This document shows positions 1 through 5,689 of a stretch of 9,321 nt of DNA, piece by piece. The stretch spans positions 1 through 9,321 of the forward strand of contig CANJSR010000175.1 in assembly GCA_947476855.1 (NCBI GenBank). The letters are read 5' to 3'. The notes below the pieces were generated by a model, which saw only the letters and a program-made list of their open reading frames with translations, was not told the DNA's origin and made no database searches. The DNA comes from Acetobacteraceae bacterium. Lineage in GTDB: Bacteria > Pseudomonadota > Alphaproteobacteria > Acetobacterales > Acetobacteraceae. Position 1 is the first letter of the stretch. Each line of letters opens with the position of its first letter. A program made the translations under genes and the position numbers.

Positions 1-1136
1 ACGCGCCAGATATTGGCGGTCTTGGTGAAGGCCTGCTGGTTCACCATGACGCCCTGGATGGCGAAGGGCAGCCCCTCGATCGCCGCGGCGACGTTGCGTT
101 CCAGCAGGACCGAGCCGCCGCGCACCTCTCCCACTTCGAACCCGACCATGCCGCCGGGGCGCATGACGCGGGCGAATTCGGTGAAGCAGGCCCGCACGAA
201 GGCCTGCCACGCCGGGATGCCGCGATGGATGTCGATGTGCACCGCCTTGGGGTCGATGCCGGCGAACCAGCAGCGCAGCCAGTTGTCGCCTTCATAGTCG
301 ACGATATCGAGGAAGGGCGGGGAGGTGACCAGCAGGTCGACGCTGGCATCCGGGATCGCGGGCATCCGGTCGGCGGGTCCGGTCAGCAGCAGGGCGGGCG
401 GCGCTGGCGGAGGCGTCCCGTCGGCCAGCAGGGAACGGGATTTCCGTAGGATCAGCGCGCGGACATCGCGCGGCGGCGGCGTCTGGTTGCGGTTGGCGTT
501 GATCTTCCGTTGCCGCTCCACCGAGGTCGCCTGGTTTGGTGGCAGCGTATAGACCGAGAAGAACCCCGGCGAATGACCGGTCAGGCGGTTGATCGCGACC
601 ATCCTGATCCAGCCGTCCACCGCGTCCAGCGTCCCGGCGGCGTCGCGGTCCAGAAGATAGGACCGGAGCGCGTGGATCGCTCGCAGCGTGTCCGGATGGT
701 AGAACGCCAGCAGCGGATCGTCCTCGCCGACCGGCGCGCCGGACAGGTCCAGCGCCGCCAGCCGTTCCCCGATCGCGGCCAACGTGGGCGGGGCAAGCCG
801 CGGGCGGATCAGCATGGCGCTGAGCGGATTGACGTCATTGGCGATCGGCCGCCGCCCCATCAGCGCGGCCTGCACCGGGGTGGTGCCTCGGCCGGCGAAG
901 GGATCGAGCACGCAGTCTCCCGGCCGGGTCAGGCGGTCGATCAGGAACCCGGGCAGTTGCGCCTTGAAGCAGGCGCGGTAGCTGATTTCGTGGATGGAAT
1001 GGCCCTGGCGCTGACCGGCGGTCCAGAATTCATTCACGAAATAGCGTAGGCCGGCGTCCTCGGTCTCGATCGTCGCCGCGCCGTTGAGGGAGAAGCGACG
1101 GAGGCGATCGATGAAGGACCCACCCCCGTCGTTCAT
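1..1136 (-). CDS. DNA methyltransferase, N4/N6-type (3' end cut by window)
   Basis: Predicted SAM-dependent DNA methyltransferase that would methylate an adenine N6 or cytosine N4 in a short DNA target. Translating from the ATG at 1136-1134 gives 378 complete codons with no stop before the window edge. Residues 78-86 read DPFAGRGTT, the SAM-binding motif I (FxGxG type), followed by a NDVNP block at 100-104. Residues 271-275 read TSPPF, the catalytic motif IV (S/D-P-P-Y/F). The 185 residues between them probably hold the target-recognition part; that is inference. The N-terminal stretch HEISYRACFK (49-58) and a C-terminal FTKTANIW block resemble solitary methylases I recall from alphaproteobacteria, in which only a few tens of residues would be missing here. 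It starts 23 bp after the MBL hydrolase stop, so the two are probably cotranscribed. No restriction enzyme or specificity subunit is adjacent inside the window, so it may be an orphan. The SD upstream is weak. Confidence 0.85.
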   Translation of the reverse strand, partial: MNDGGGSFIDRLRRFSLNGAATIETEDAGLRYFVNEFWTAGQRQGHSIHEISYRACFKAQLPGFLIDRLTRPGDCVLDPFAGRGTTPVQAALMGRRPIANDVNPLSAMLIRPRLAPPTLAAIGERLAALDLSGAPVGEDDPLLAFYHPDTLRAIHALRSYLLDRDAAGTLDAVDGWIRMVAINRLTGHSPGFFSVYTLPPNQATSVERQRKINANRNQTPPPRDVRALILRKSRSLLADGTPPPAPPALLLTGPADRMPAIPDASVDLLVTSPPFLDIVDYEGDNWLRCWFAGIDPKAVHIDIHRGIPAWQAFVRACFTEFARVMRPGGMVGFEVGEVRGGSVLLERNVAAAIEGLPFAIQGVMVNQQAFTKTANIWR

Positions 1137-1159
1137 CACCAGGGGAAGTTCGGCTGGCC

Positions 1160-1810
1160 TCACCGCAGGAACGGGTTCGACCGCCGCTCATCCCCGATCG
1201 TCGAGCCGGGGCCATGGCCGCACAGGAACGCGAAATCATCGCCCAGAGGCAGCAGCTTGGTCTTGATCGCGGTGATCAGGTCGTCGTGGCTGCCATAGGG
1301 GAAGTCAGTGCGGCCAACCGAGCCCTGGAACAGCACATCGCCCAGCACGGCGAAACGGGCCTCGTGGTTGACGAACACGACATGGCCGGGCGTGTGGCCG
1401 GGGCAATGCAGCACCTCGAACCGGTGGTCCAGCAGTTCGATTGTGTCGCCTTCCACCAGCCAGCGGTCGGGGATGACGTTCTCGGCTTCAAACCCGTACT
1501 TGGCGGCCTGTTCGGCGATGGCGCCCAGCAGGAACTCATCACGCCGGTCGGGACCGTCGATCGGCACGACCAGGCCCTTGGCGCGCAGGCCGGCGACCAG
1601 GCCCGCGGTGCCGCCGGCGTGGTCGAGATGGCCGTGGGTCAGCAGCACACGCTCGACCGTCACGCCAAGCTGGTCGATGGCGCCGAGGAGTTTTTCCACA
1701 TCACCGCCTGGATCGATGACCAGGCCGCGCTTGGTCGCGTCATCCCAGAGGATGGCGCAGTTCTGCTGGAACGGCGTGACCGGGACGATCGCGCCTCTCA
1801 GGTTTGCCAT
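1160..1810 (-). CDS. MBL-fold metallo-hydrolase, YcbL/glyoxalase II-like
   Basis: Cytoplasmic metallo-beta-lactamase-fold hydrolase of 216 residues, the usual length for the short glyoxalase II-like (YcbL) group, whose members hydrolyse thioesters such as S-lactoylglutathione. The substrate here is inferred, not shown. All metal ligands are present: THGHLDH at 58-64 (H59, H61, D63, H64), H139 in HCPGHTPGH, D158 in GDVLFQGSVGRTD, and H199 in CGHGPGSTIG. The C-terminal SNPFL is typical of the group. The long helical C-terminal substrate domain of classical GloB is absent. The frame stays open upstream to 2029, but homology begins at MANLRGAIVPV, and the ATG at 1810 has CAGGG/GGGG purine runs just before it, so I chose that start. 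It lies 76 bp downstream of the small exported protein and 23 bp upstream of the methyltransferase. Confidence 0.92.
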   Translation of the reverse strand: MANLRGAIVPVTPFQQNCAILWDDATKRGLVIDPGGDVEKLLGAIDQLGVTVERVLLTHGHLDHAGGTAGLVAGLRAKGLVVPIDGPDRRDEFLLGAIAEQAAKYGFEAENVIPDRWLVEGDTIELLDHRFEVLHCPGHTPGHVVFVNHEARFAVLGDVLFQGSVGRTDFPYGSHDDLITAIKTKLLPLGDDFAFLCGHGPGSTIGDERRSNPFLR

Positions 1811-1886
1811 GGTACCCTGATCCCCTGGGATGGAAGTTGGTCGGCCATCCTTAGAGCAATCCACGCGGCAGCGGAATGTCAGCGGG

Positions 1887-2261
1887 TCAGTCCGAAAGGG
1901 TCTTGGTCGGATTGTCCAGGCCGCAGACCGCGCAGCAGGTCTTGCAGGTGTGCTTGTCCTTGGCGCCGACTCCCCAATAGGTTGAGCCGCCAGCGGTCGG
2001 CCAGGCGCCGTAGCAGATCTTCTCCCCACGCTGGCAGTTCAGCTTGAAGACGTGGGGCTTGGAGTCGTTCAGAGGATAGGCCCTGCCGTTGCCAGGCCAG
2101 GCCGCTTTCCGTTCATGCGAATAGAATTCGACCTGGACGCGGGAGTCGTAGGAGCTGCGCATTGTCCAGGTCATGGTTTCCGCGGCGGCGGCGGGCGGCG
2201 CGGCGACGGCCAGTCCCAGTCCCAGCATGATGAACGCCAGAAAATATGAAAAACGGCGCAT
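1887..2261 (-). CDS. Small exported cysteine-rich protein, function unknown
   Basis: A 124-residue protein that I cannot assign to a named family. It has a clear Sec signal peptide: MRRF, a hydrophobic core at about residues 5-20, and an Ala-rich AAAA end with likely cleavage near A27/E28. The mature part is about 97 residues, rich in aromatic and charged residues (SYDSRVQVEFYSHERKAAW at 37-55). It has six cysteines: C76 and C83 flank a QRGEKI segment, and C106, C109, C110 and C113 form CxxCCxxC. These could form disulfides in the periplasm or bind a metal; both are inference. GGAG lies six bases before the ATG, which supports the start. It is the first gene after a 352-bp intergenic region, so it probably has its own promoter, and it may be cotranscribed with the MBL hydrolase 76 bp downstream. 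Codon use is like that of its neighbours. Confidence 0.8.
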   Translation of the reverse strand: MRRFSYFLAFIMLGLGLAVAAPPAAAAETMTWTMRSSYDSRVQVEFYSHERKAAWPGNGRAYPLNDSKPHVFKLNCQRGEKICYGAWPTAGGSTYWGVGAKDKHTCKTCCAVCGLDNPTKTLSD

Positions 2262-2292
2262 GGGGGACTCCGGGAGCAGGTTGAAAGGCCGG

Positions 2293-2321
2293 CCTTAAGG
2301 GATAGGACCGACATGGGTCAA
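2293..2321 (-). promoter_or_regulatory. Possible promoter of the exported protein gene
   Basis: On the minus strand TTGACC (2321-2316) is followed, 17 bases later, by TTAAGG (2298-2293). The -35 box matches the sigma70-type consensus at 5 of 6 positions and the spacing is ideal, but the -10 box is poor. A transcript would start roughly 25 bases before the ATG at 2261. It is the best pair I see in this leader. Confidence 0.25.
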
Positions 2322-2356
2322 GAACCTGCCGGCGCGGATCAAGAACAAGTGCCGTC

Positions 2357-2372
2357 ATTCGCGTTCGCGAAT
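2357..2372. promoter_or_regulatory. Operator-like palindrome ATTCGCG-TT-CGCGAAT
   Basis: Two perfect 7-bp arms are separated by TT, about 96 bp upstream of the exported protein start and about 36 bp upstream of the candidate -35 box. The size and symmetry suit a homodimeric transcription factor site, but no cognate regulator is in the window. It has no T tract and is too far from a gene end to be a terminator. Confidence 0.35.
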
Positions 2373-2516
2373 ACAATGGAGGGAGGCGGACGCGGGGGTT
2401 CTGGATTTTGGAAATACTGCGGCGGGCGCGCCTCGGACCGTAACGACTTGGGTGGTTATCGGCCGAATACGGTGATCGTTGCCGGGGGGTTATCCCCGAC
2501 CCTGTGCCGCGGATGG

Positions 2517-2560
2517 TCCCCGGCACAAGGCCGGGGATGACGTCAGGTAAAGCCGGGGAT
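2517..2560. repeat. GC-rich palindromic intergenic repeat
   Basis: TCCCCGGC (2517-2524) and GCCGGGGA (2530-2537) form a perfect 8-bp stem around the 5-base loop ACAAG. The nonamer GCCGGGGAT recurs directly at 2530-2538 and 2552-2560, and a GGGG/CCCC pair lies just before it (2486-2497). On the minus strand it reads like the GTCATCCCCGGC...GCCGGGGA elements that I know as dispersed intergenic repeats of many alphaproteobacteria. That resemblance is from memory. Confidence 0.5.
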
Positions 2561-2583
2561 ATCGTTGAGGCGAGGCCGGTGGG

Positions 2584-2613
2584 GGACGGGAGGGGCCTTG
2601 CCCTCCCGCGTCC
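2584..2613 (-). terminator. GC-rich hairpin just after the PDZ gene stop
   Basis: Immediately after the PDZ protein stop codon (2616-2614) the transcript can pair GGAC + GGGAGGG (2584-2594) with CCCTCCC + GTCC (2601-2613). This gives 7 bp plus 4 bp with a 2-base bulge and a 6-base loop. There is no U tract after it on the minus strand, so it is a strong stem but not a classical intrinsic terminator. Confidence 0.4.
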
Positions 2614-3639
2614 TCAATGCAGCTTCGGACCCTTGAGGAAGTTCGTCCGCGCCTGCGAGCGCACGCTGATCTTCCGGTCCTGCCCCTCGCGTTGCAGATG
2701 CAGCTTCACTTCGGCCCCGGCGCTGCCGGAGGACCAGACGCGGCGCCACAGGCCGATCAGGTCGGGGACATCGTCGTCGTTCACGCTGACGATCTTGTCG
2801 CCCACGCGCACGCCCGCCTGTTCGGCCGGACCGCCGCTGGCCAGCCCGCCGACCACGATCGAGTCATCGGCCTCGGTCGCGTACATCCCCAGCCAGGGGC
2901 GCGCGGGCCGGTTGACGCGGCCATAGCTCAGCAGGTCCTTCAGGATCGGCGCGAGGTGCCCGATCGGCACGACCATGTTCATATCCAGCCGCCGCCCGCG
3001 CCCGTCGCCCTGCTGCAGGATCAGCGAACCGATCCCCATCAGCTTGCCGTCGGTGCCGATCATGCCGCAGCCGCCCCAGAACGGGTGTGCGGGGGCGGTG
3101 AACATCGCGTCGTCCAGCCCGTACTCCCAATAGCCGGCGAATTCCTGCCGGCCGACGATCCGGGTTTCCACCGCGTGGTGCCGCCCGCCGCCGGCGGCGA
3201 AGACCACCTGGTCGCCCACCTTCAGCCGGTCGGAGTCACCAATCTCCAGATGCGGCAGGTTCACCTTGCCCAACGCCTGCACCAGGCCGAAGCCTGTTTC
3301 CTGGTCCACCGCCAGCGCGTGGCCGGGGATCGCCTGGCCGTCATTGGTGGTGATCCAGATCGTCTCGGCCTCGGTCACCAGATAGCCAATGGTGGCGAAC
3401 AGGCCGGACTCGCGGATCATCACTGCGCTGCCGGCACGCTCGGTGCCGAGCGTATTGGCGGTGAAGGCGTCGGCAGGGATGTAGGTCTTGAGGCCGACAA
3501 CCGCGTTCAGCGCTCGATCCAGGTCGAACGAATAGTCGTCGGGGTCTGGCCGCAGATTGGGGGGGATCTCCCAGTCCTCGTTTTTCATGCCTCGACGTCT
3601 TCCCTGGTTGGGGCGACCCTTGGGGGGCGTATCACTCAT
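2614..3639 (-). CDS. HtrA-like trypsin-fold/PDZ protein lacking the catalytic triad
   Basis: A 341-residue protein with an S1C (DegP/HtrA)-like domain at about 66-232 and one PDZ domain at about 247-328 (WLGM, then SGGPAEQAGVRVGDKIVSVN). Aligned by eye with DegP, the GSGVII...TNNHVV block is GSAVMI...TIGYLV here, so the catalytic His becomes Y86. The Asp-containing RSDIAL becomes ETGFGL, giving G116. GNSGG becomes FWGGCG (187-192), giving G189 at the Ser position. All three triad residues therefore appear lost, which suggests a scaffold or chaperone role rather than proteolysis (inference). There is no signal peptide or membrane segment, so it is probably cytoplasmic, unusual for HtrA relatives. 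The start is uncertain: the first 17 residues are basic and low-complexity, and M18 (ATG at 3588-3586, starting MKNEDWEIPP) is a good alternative. It lies 78 bp downstream of the lipoprotein gene. Confidence 0.85.
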   Translation of the reverse strand: MSDTPPKGRPNQGRRRGMKNEDWEIPPNLRPDPDDYSFDLDRALNAVVGLKTYIPADAFTANTLGTERAGSAVMIRESGLFATIGYLVTEAETIWITTNDGQAIPGHALAVDQETGFGLVQALGKVNLPHLEIGDSDRLKVGDQVVFAAGGGRHHAVETRIVGRQEFAGYWEYGLDDAMFTAPAHPFWGGCGMIGTDGKLMGIGSLILQQGDGRGRRLDMNMVVPIGHLAPILKDLLSYGRVNRPARPWLGMYATEADDSIVVGGLASGGPAEQAGVRVGDKIVSVNDDDVPDLIGLWRRVWSSGSAGAEVKLHLQREGQDRKISVRSQARTNFLKGPKLH

Positions 3640-3647
3640 GGGACGTC

Positions 3648-3676
3648 AATATCGGTCCTTTTGGCCGCTGCGACAA
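3648..3676 (-). promoter_or_regulatory. Possible promoter of the PDZ protein gene
   Basis: On the minus strand TTGTCG (3676-3671), 17 bases, then GATATT (3653-3648); each box matches the sigma70-type consensus at 4 of 6 positions. The -10 box ends only 8 bases before the ATG at 3639. If it is real, the transcript would leave almost no leader for that start, which favours the internal ATG at 3588. Confidence 0.25.
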
Positions 3677-3677
3677 T

Positions 3678-3691
3678 GTCCGCGCACGGAC
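3678..3691 (-). terminator. Small hairpin after the lipoprotein gene
   Basis: GTCCG (3678-3682) and CGGAC (3687-3691) form a 5-bp stem with a 4-base loop, about 26 bp beyond the lipoprotein stop. There is no U tract. It is a weak candidate for a terminator or mRNA end, listed because it lies between two genes whose cotranscription is unclear. Confidence 0.2.
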
Positions 3692-3717
3692 GGGGAGGCG
3701 ATTAAAACGATGGCGCG

Positions 3718-4260
3718 TCAAAACCCACGCCGGCGGTTCACGGCAAGCTCCTCGGGCGTAAGCTGGAAGCCCACGATGATGCCATAGGCGGCACCCGATT
3801 TCTCGGGGCTGACGGGCAGGCCCAGGGCGACTGGCGGCGTGGTGATCGTGGCGCGGTCGAGGTTCGAGGGGAACTCGAAGATCACAGGGAATATCTGCTT
3901 GTTCACGATCTCTCCGTTCTCGACGACGGCGAGGAAGATCGGCACCTCGATCTTGTTGCCGACCAGGCCGGGGCCGCGGAACAGTTCCAGGGTCACCTGG
4001 ATCTGGGTTTCCAGGACCGATGCCGTCAGGTCGGAACACTTGCCGTTCAGCGCGGCAAGGCGCGCGCGGACGATCAGGTCGGTGACATCCCGCCCGCCCG
4101 AACCGGGGCGATAGCGCACAAGGTCGGACAGATCGCGCAAGAAGGTCGGGTTGGGGCAGGCCGGCGCGAATTCGTTGGTGCGCGGGCCGCAGGCGGCGAG
4201 GATGGGCAGCAGAAGGGCGAACAGGGCCAAGCGGGGCACGGATGATAGGCGGGCTGGCAT
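3718..4260 (-). CDS. Lipoprotein of unknown function
   Basis: A 180-residue predicted lipoprotein. The N-terminus MPARLSSVPRLALFALLLP is a lipoprotein signal peptide, and LAAC (21-24) is a lipobox, so C24 would be lipidated after cleavage by signal peptidase II. The mature part has no transmembrane segment. It has a beta-rich look (EVPIFLAVVENGEIV, KQIFPVIFEFPSN) and ends with VGFQLTPEELAVNRRR. I associate this C-terminal block with an uncharacterised alphaproteobacterial lipoprotein family, from memory. The ATG at 4260 was chosen because GGAG lies five bases upstream; the ATG at 4302 would put 14 non-signal residues in front. It is the first minus-strand gene of the divergent pair with the NRDE protein, and the PDZ protein gene follows after 78 bp. 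Its function is not known. Confidence 0.85.
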   Translation of the reverse strand: MPARLSSVPRLALFALLLPILAACGPRTNEFAPACPNPTFLRDLSDLVRYRPGSGGRDVTDLIVRARLAALNGKCSDLTASVLETQIQVTLELFRGPGLVGNKIEVPIFLAVVENGEIVNKQIFPVIFEFPSNLDRATITTPPVALGLPVSPEKSGAAYGIIVGFQLTPEELAVNRRRGF

Positions 4261-4304
4261 TGGGAACTCCGCGAGGCGGGGGATCGCCGGGGTATGGAAC
4301 ATGA

Positions 4305-4337
4305 CGGATCGGATTCGTGCGCGATACTGCCGATCCG
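4305..4337. promoter_or_regulatory. Inverted repeat in the divergent promoter region
   Basis: CGGATCGG (4305-4312) and CCGATCCG (4330-4337) are perfect 8-bp inverted arms separated by 17 bases. They sit in the 158-bp space between the lipoprotein start (4260) and the NRDE gene start (4419). This could be an operator shared by both divergent genes or an mRNA stem. I see no convincing -35/-10 pair in this space on either strand. Confidence 0.3.
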
Positions 4338-4418
4338 GGGCGGGGTCGGCAATCGGGAAGGTGCCAGCCCGTTTCCGCCCCGTGACACCGCGCGGCGGCG
4401 GCGCTAACCCTGGTGCCC

Positions 4419-5135
4419 ATGTGTACCGTGATCACCCTGCACCGGCCCGGCCACGCCTGGCCCGTCGTCATCGCCGCCAACCGGGATGAGATGGTCGACC
4501 GCGCCTGGGACATGCCCGCGCCCTATTGGCCCGATCATCCGGGCCTGATCGCCGGGCGGGACCGCACCGCCGGGGGAACCTGGATGGGGATGAACCGGCA
4601 TGGCGTGGTGGCCGCGGTGCTGAACCGGCCGGGCAGCCTGGGCCCCGCGGCCGGCAAGCGCAGCCGGGGCGAACTGCCGCTGCTGGCGCTGAAACACGAC
4701 ACCGCCGAACGGGCCGCCGCGGCGCTGACCGCCCTCGATGCCGGCGAATGGCGCGGCTTCAACATGGTGCTGGCGGATCGAACCGGCGGCGTCTTCGTGC
4801 GCGGGGTCGGGCATGGGCACCCGACGGCGCAGCCCTTGCCGACCGGCTACGCGATGGTCACCGCGCATGATCCCAACGACATGGACAGCCCTCGCGTCGC
4901 CCGCCATCTGCCCCGCTTCACCGCCGCCCGTGCGCCCGGACCGGACGACTGGGGCGACTGGCCGCGGCTGATCGCCGATCGCGCCGGGGACTCGGGGGAG
5001 CAGTTGAACGTCTCCCCGCGCGGCATGTTCGCCACCGTATGCTCCTCCCTGGTCGCCCTGCCGGCGACGGGAAAGCCGGTCTGGATGTTCGCACCCGGTC
5101 CACCGCATGAGGTGGAATTCGCGCCACTGTGGTAG
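4419..5135 (+). CDS. NRDE family protein (TANGO2-like)
   Basis: A 238-residue member of the NRDE (TANGO2) family. Members are linked to haem handling or membrane traffic in eukaryotes; the bacterial role is poorly known. The protein starts MCTVITLHRP with Cys at position 2, as in the Ntn-hydrolase-like members, and the name-giving NRDE is at 21-24. Further family blocks follow: AGRDRTAGGTWMGMNRHG (about 46-63), VLNRPG, SRGELPLLAL (82-91), GFNMVLAD, and a C-terminal SLVALPATGKPVWMF. A GTG at 4413 could also start the frame, but Cys2 of the family supports the ATG at 4419. There is no clear SD and no signal peptide. It is the first gene of a plus-strand block; the J-domain gene follows 12 bp after its stop, which suggests cotranscription and coupling. 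Confidence 0.92.
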   Translation: MCTVITLHRPGHAWPVVIAANRDEMVDRAWDMPAPYWPDHPGLIAGRDRTAGGTWMGMNRHGVVAAVLNRPGSLGPAAGKRSRGELPLLALKHDTAERAAAALTALDAGEWRGFNMVLADRTGGVFVRGVGHGHPTAQPLPTGYAMVTAHDPNDMDSPRVARHLPRFTAARAPGPDDWGDWPRLIADRAGDSGEQLNVSPRGMFATVCSSLVALPATGKPVWMFAPGPPHEVEFAPLW

Positions 5136-5147
5136 TCTGCGCCAGTG

Positions 5148-5612
5148 ATGCTCCTTCTGTGGTTCGTGATTGGCGGCCTGATCCTGATGACCCTGCTATG
5201 GGGCATGCGGGCGTTTGAGCGTGCGTCGGTCAAGGACCTGAAATCCCTCGGGGCCTGGGTCGCGGCGCTGGGCGGGCTGTCGCTGGCCCTGCTGCTGTTG
5301 CTGACCGGGCGGGGCGGAATGGCGCTGACCGGGCTTCTGCTGTTCGGCCCCCTGCTGTGGCAGCGCTGGAAGACCGGGCGTCTGGGCCCCTCCCCCTTCA
5401 GCGCCCCCGGCGCTCGGCCGAACGCGGCGATGACGCGGGAGGAAGCCTATGCCGTCCTGGGCCTGCAACCCGGCGCGAGCGAGCAGGAAATCCGTGCCGC
5501 GCATCGGCGGCTGATGCGCGGGGCACATCCGGATGGCGGCGGGTCTGACTGGCTGGCATCGCGGGTGAACCAGGCGCGGGACGTGCTGCTGGGCGGGTCC
5601 AGAAAAGGTTGA
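5148..5612 (+). CDS. Membrane-anchored J-domain protein, Tim14/Pam18-like
   Basis: A 154-residue J-domain co-chaperone expected to stimulate the ATPase of DnaK/Hsp70 at the inner membrane. Hydrophobic segments lie at about 2-20, 34-53 and 57-72. A Pro/Gly/Ala linker follows (about 77-93), then a C-terminal J-domain at 95-149. The HPD motif is at 127-129, followed by GGGSDWLASRVNQARDVLLG. The order (N-terminal membrane anchor, short J-domain at the extreme C-terminus, HPDxGGS, A-x-x-N-x-A-x-x-x-LL) matches mitochondrial Tim14/Pam18 and DNAJC15/19, and the TimB proteins described in alphaproteobacteria. It lacks the Gly-rich and zinc domains of DnaJ. A GTG at 5145 precedes the ATG at 5148 in the same frame; neither has a strong SD. 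It lies 12 bp after the NRDE gene and 77 bp before galU. Its client is unknown. Confidence 0.88.
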   Translation: MLLLWFVIGGLILMTLLWGMRAFERASVKDLKSLGAWVAALGGLSLALLLLLTGRGGMALTGLLLFGPLLWQRWKTGRLGPSPFSAPGARPNAAMTREEAYAVLGLQPGASEQEIRAAHRRLMRGAHPDGGGSDWLASRVNQARDVLLGGSRKG

Positions 5613-5678
5613 ATGCGTGCCACGAAATCGCCATTGCTCCCCCGCAGGATGATGGCACCCCAGTTGGCATCCGAGTCC

Positions 5679-5682
5679 GGAG
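5679..5682 (+). promoter_or_regulatory. Ribosome binding site deciding the galU start
   Basis: GGAG lies seven bases before the GTG at 5690. It favours this start over the TTG at 5609, which overlaps the J-domain gene stop and would add 27 residues lacking any GalU similarity. Confidence 0.6.
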
Positions 5683-5689
5683 CGTTTTC

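Larger units (their letters stand above)
2262..2613. other. 352-bp intergenic region with palindromes
   Basis: This stretch separates the start of the small exported protein gene from the 3' end of the PDZ protein gene; both are on the minus strand. It is less GC-rich than the flanking genes in the middle. It holds a 12-bp perfect palindrome AAGGCCGGCCTT (2285-2296) in the presumed leader, a possible promoter (2293-2321), a 7+7 bp palindrome (2357-2372), GC-rich repeat hairpins (2484-2560) and a terminator-like stem (2584-2613). One plus-strand frame (2313-2540, 75 codons) has AGGA five bases before its ATG. Its third positions are only about 61% GC by my count, far below the real genes here, and it ends inside a palindrome, so I do not call it a gene. 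Confidence 0.6.

Noticed and set aside
1..1136. Restriction-modification or phage-defence island
   Set aside because: Only a methyltransferase is visible; no nuclease, specificity subunit, helicase or defence partner is in the window and the neighbours are housekeeping-like.
1811..2029. Longer N-terminus for the MBL hydrolase
   Set aside because: The added residues overlap the exported protein gene and lack similarity; the MANLRG start has a nearby purine-rich site and fits the family length.
2285..2296. AAGGCCGGCCTT as an operator
   Set aside because: A 12-bp GC-rich palindrome in such DNA is not rare enough alone, and it has no second copy in the window.
2313..2540. 75-codon plus-strand frame with AGGA five bases before its ATG
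   Set aside because: Third-position GC is about 61% by my count, far below the true genes, the product is Gly-rich with no recognisable domain, and it ends inside a palindromic repeat.
2617..3705. 362-codon plus-strand frame opposite the PDZ gene
   Set aside because: It is antisense to a protein with clear HtrA/PDZ motifs; long open antisense frames are expected at this GC content.
5609..5689. TTG-started 27-residue N-terminal extension of galU
   Set aside because: It overlaps the J-domain stop and has no GalU similarity, while the GTG at 5690 has a well-placed GGAG.
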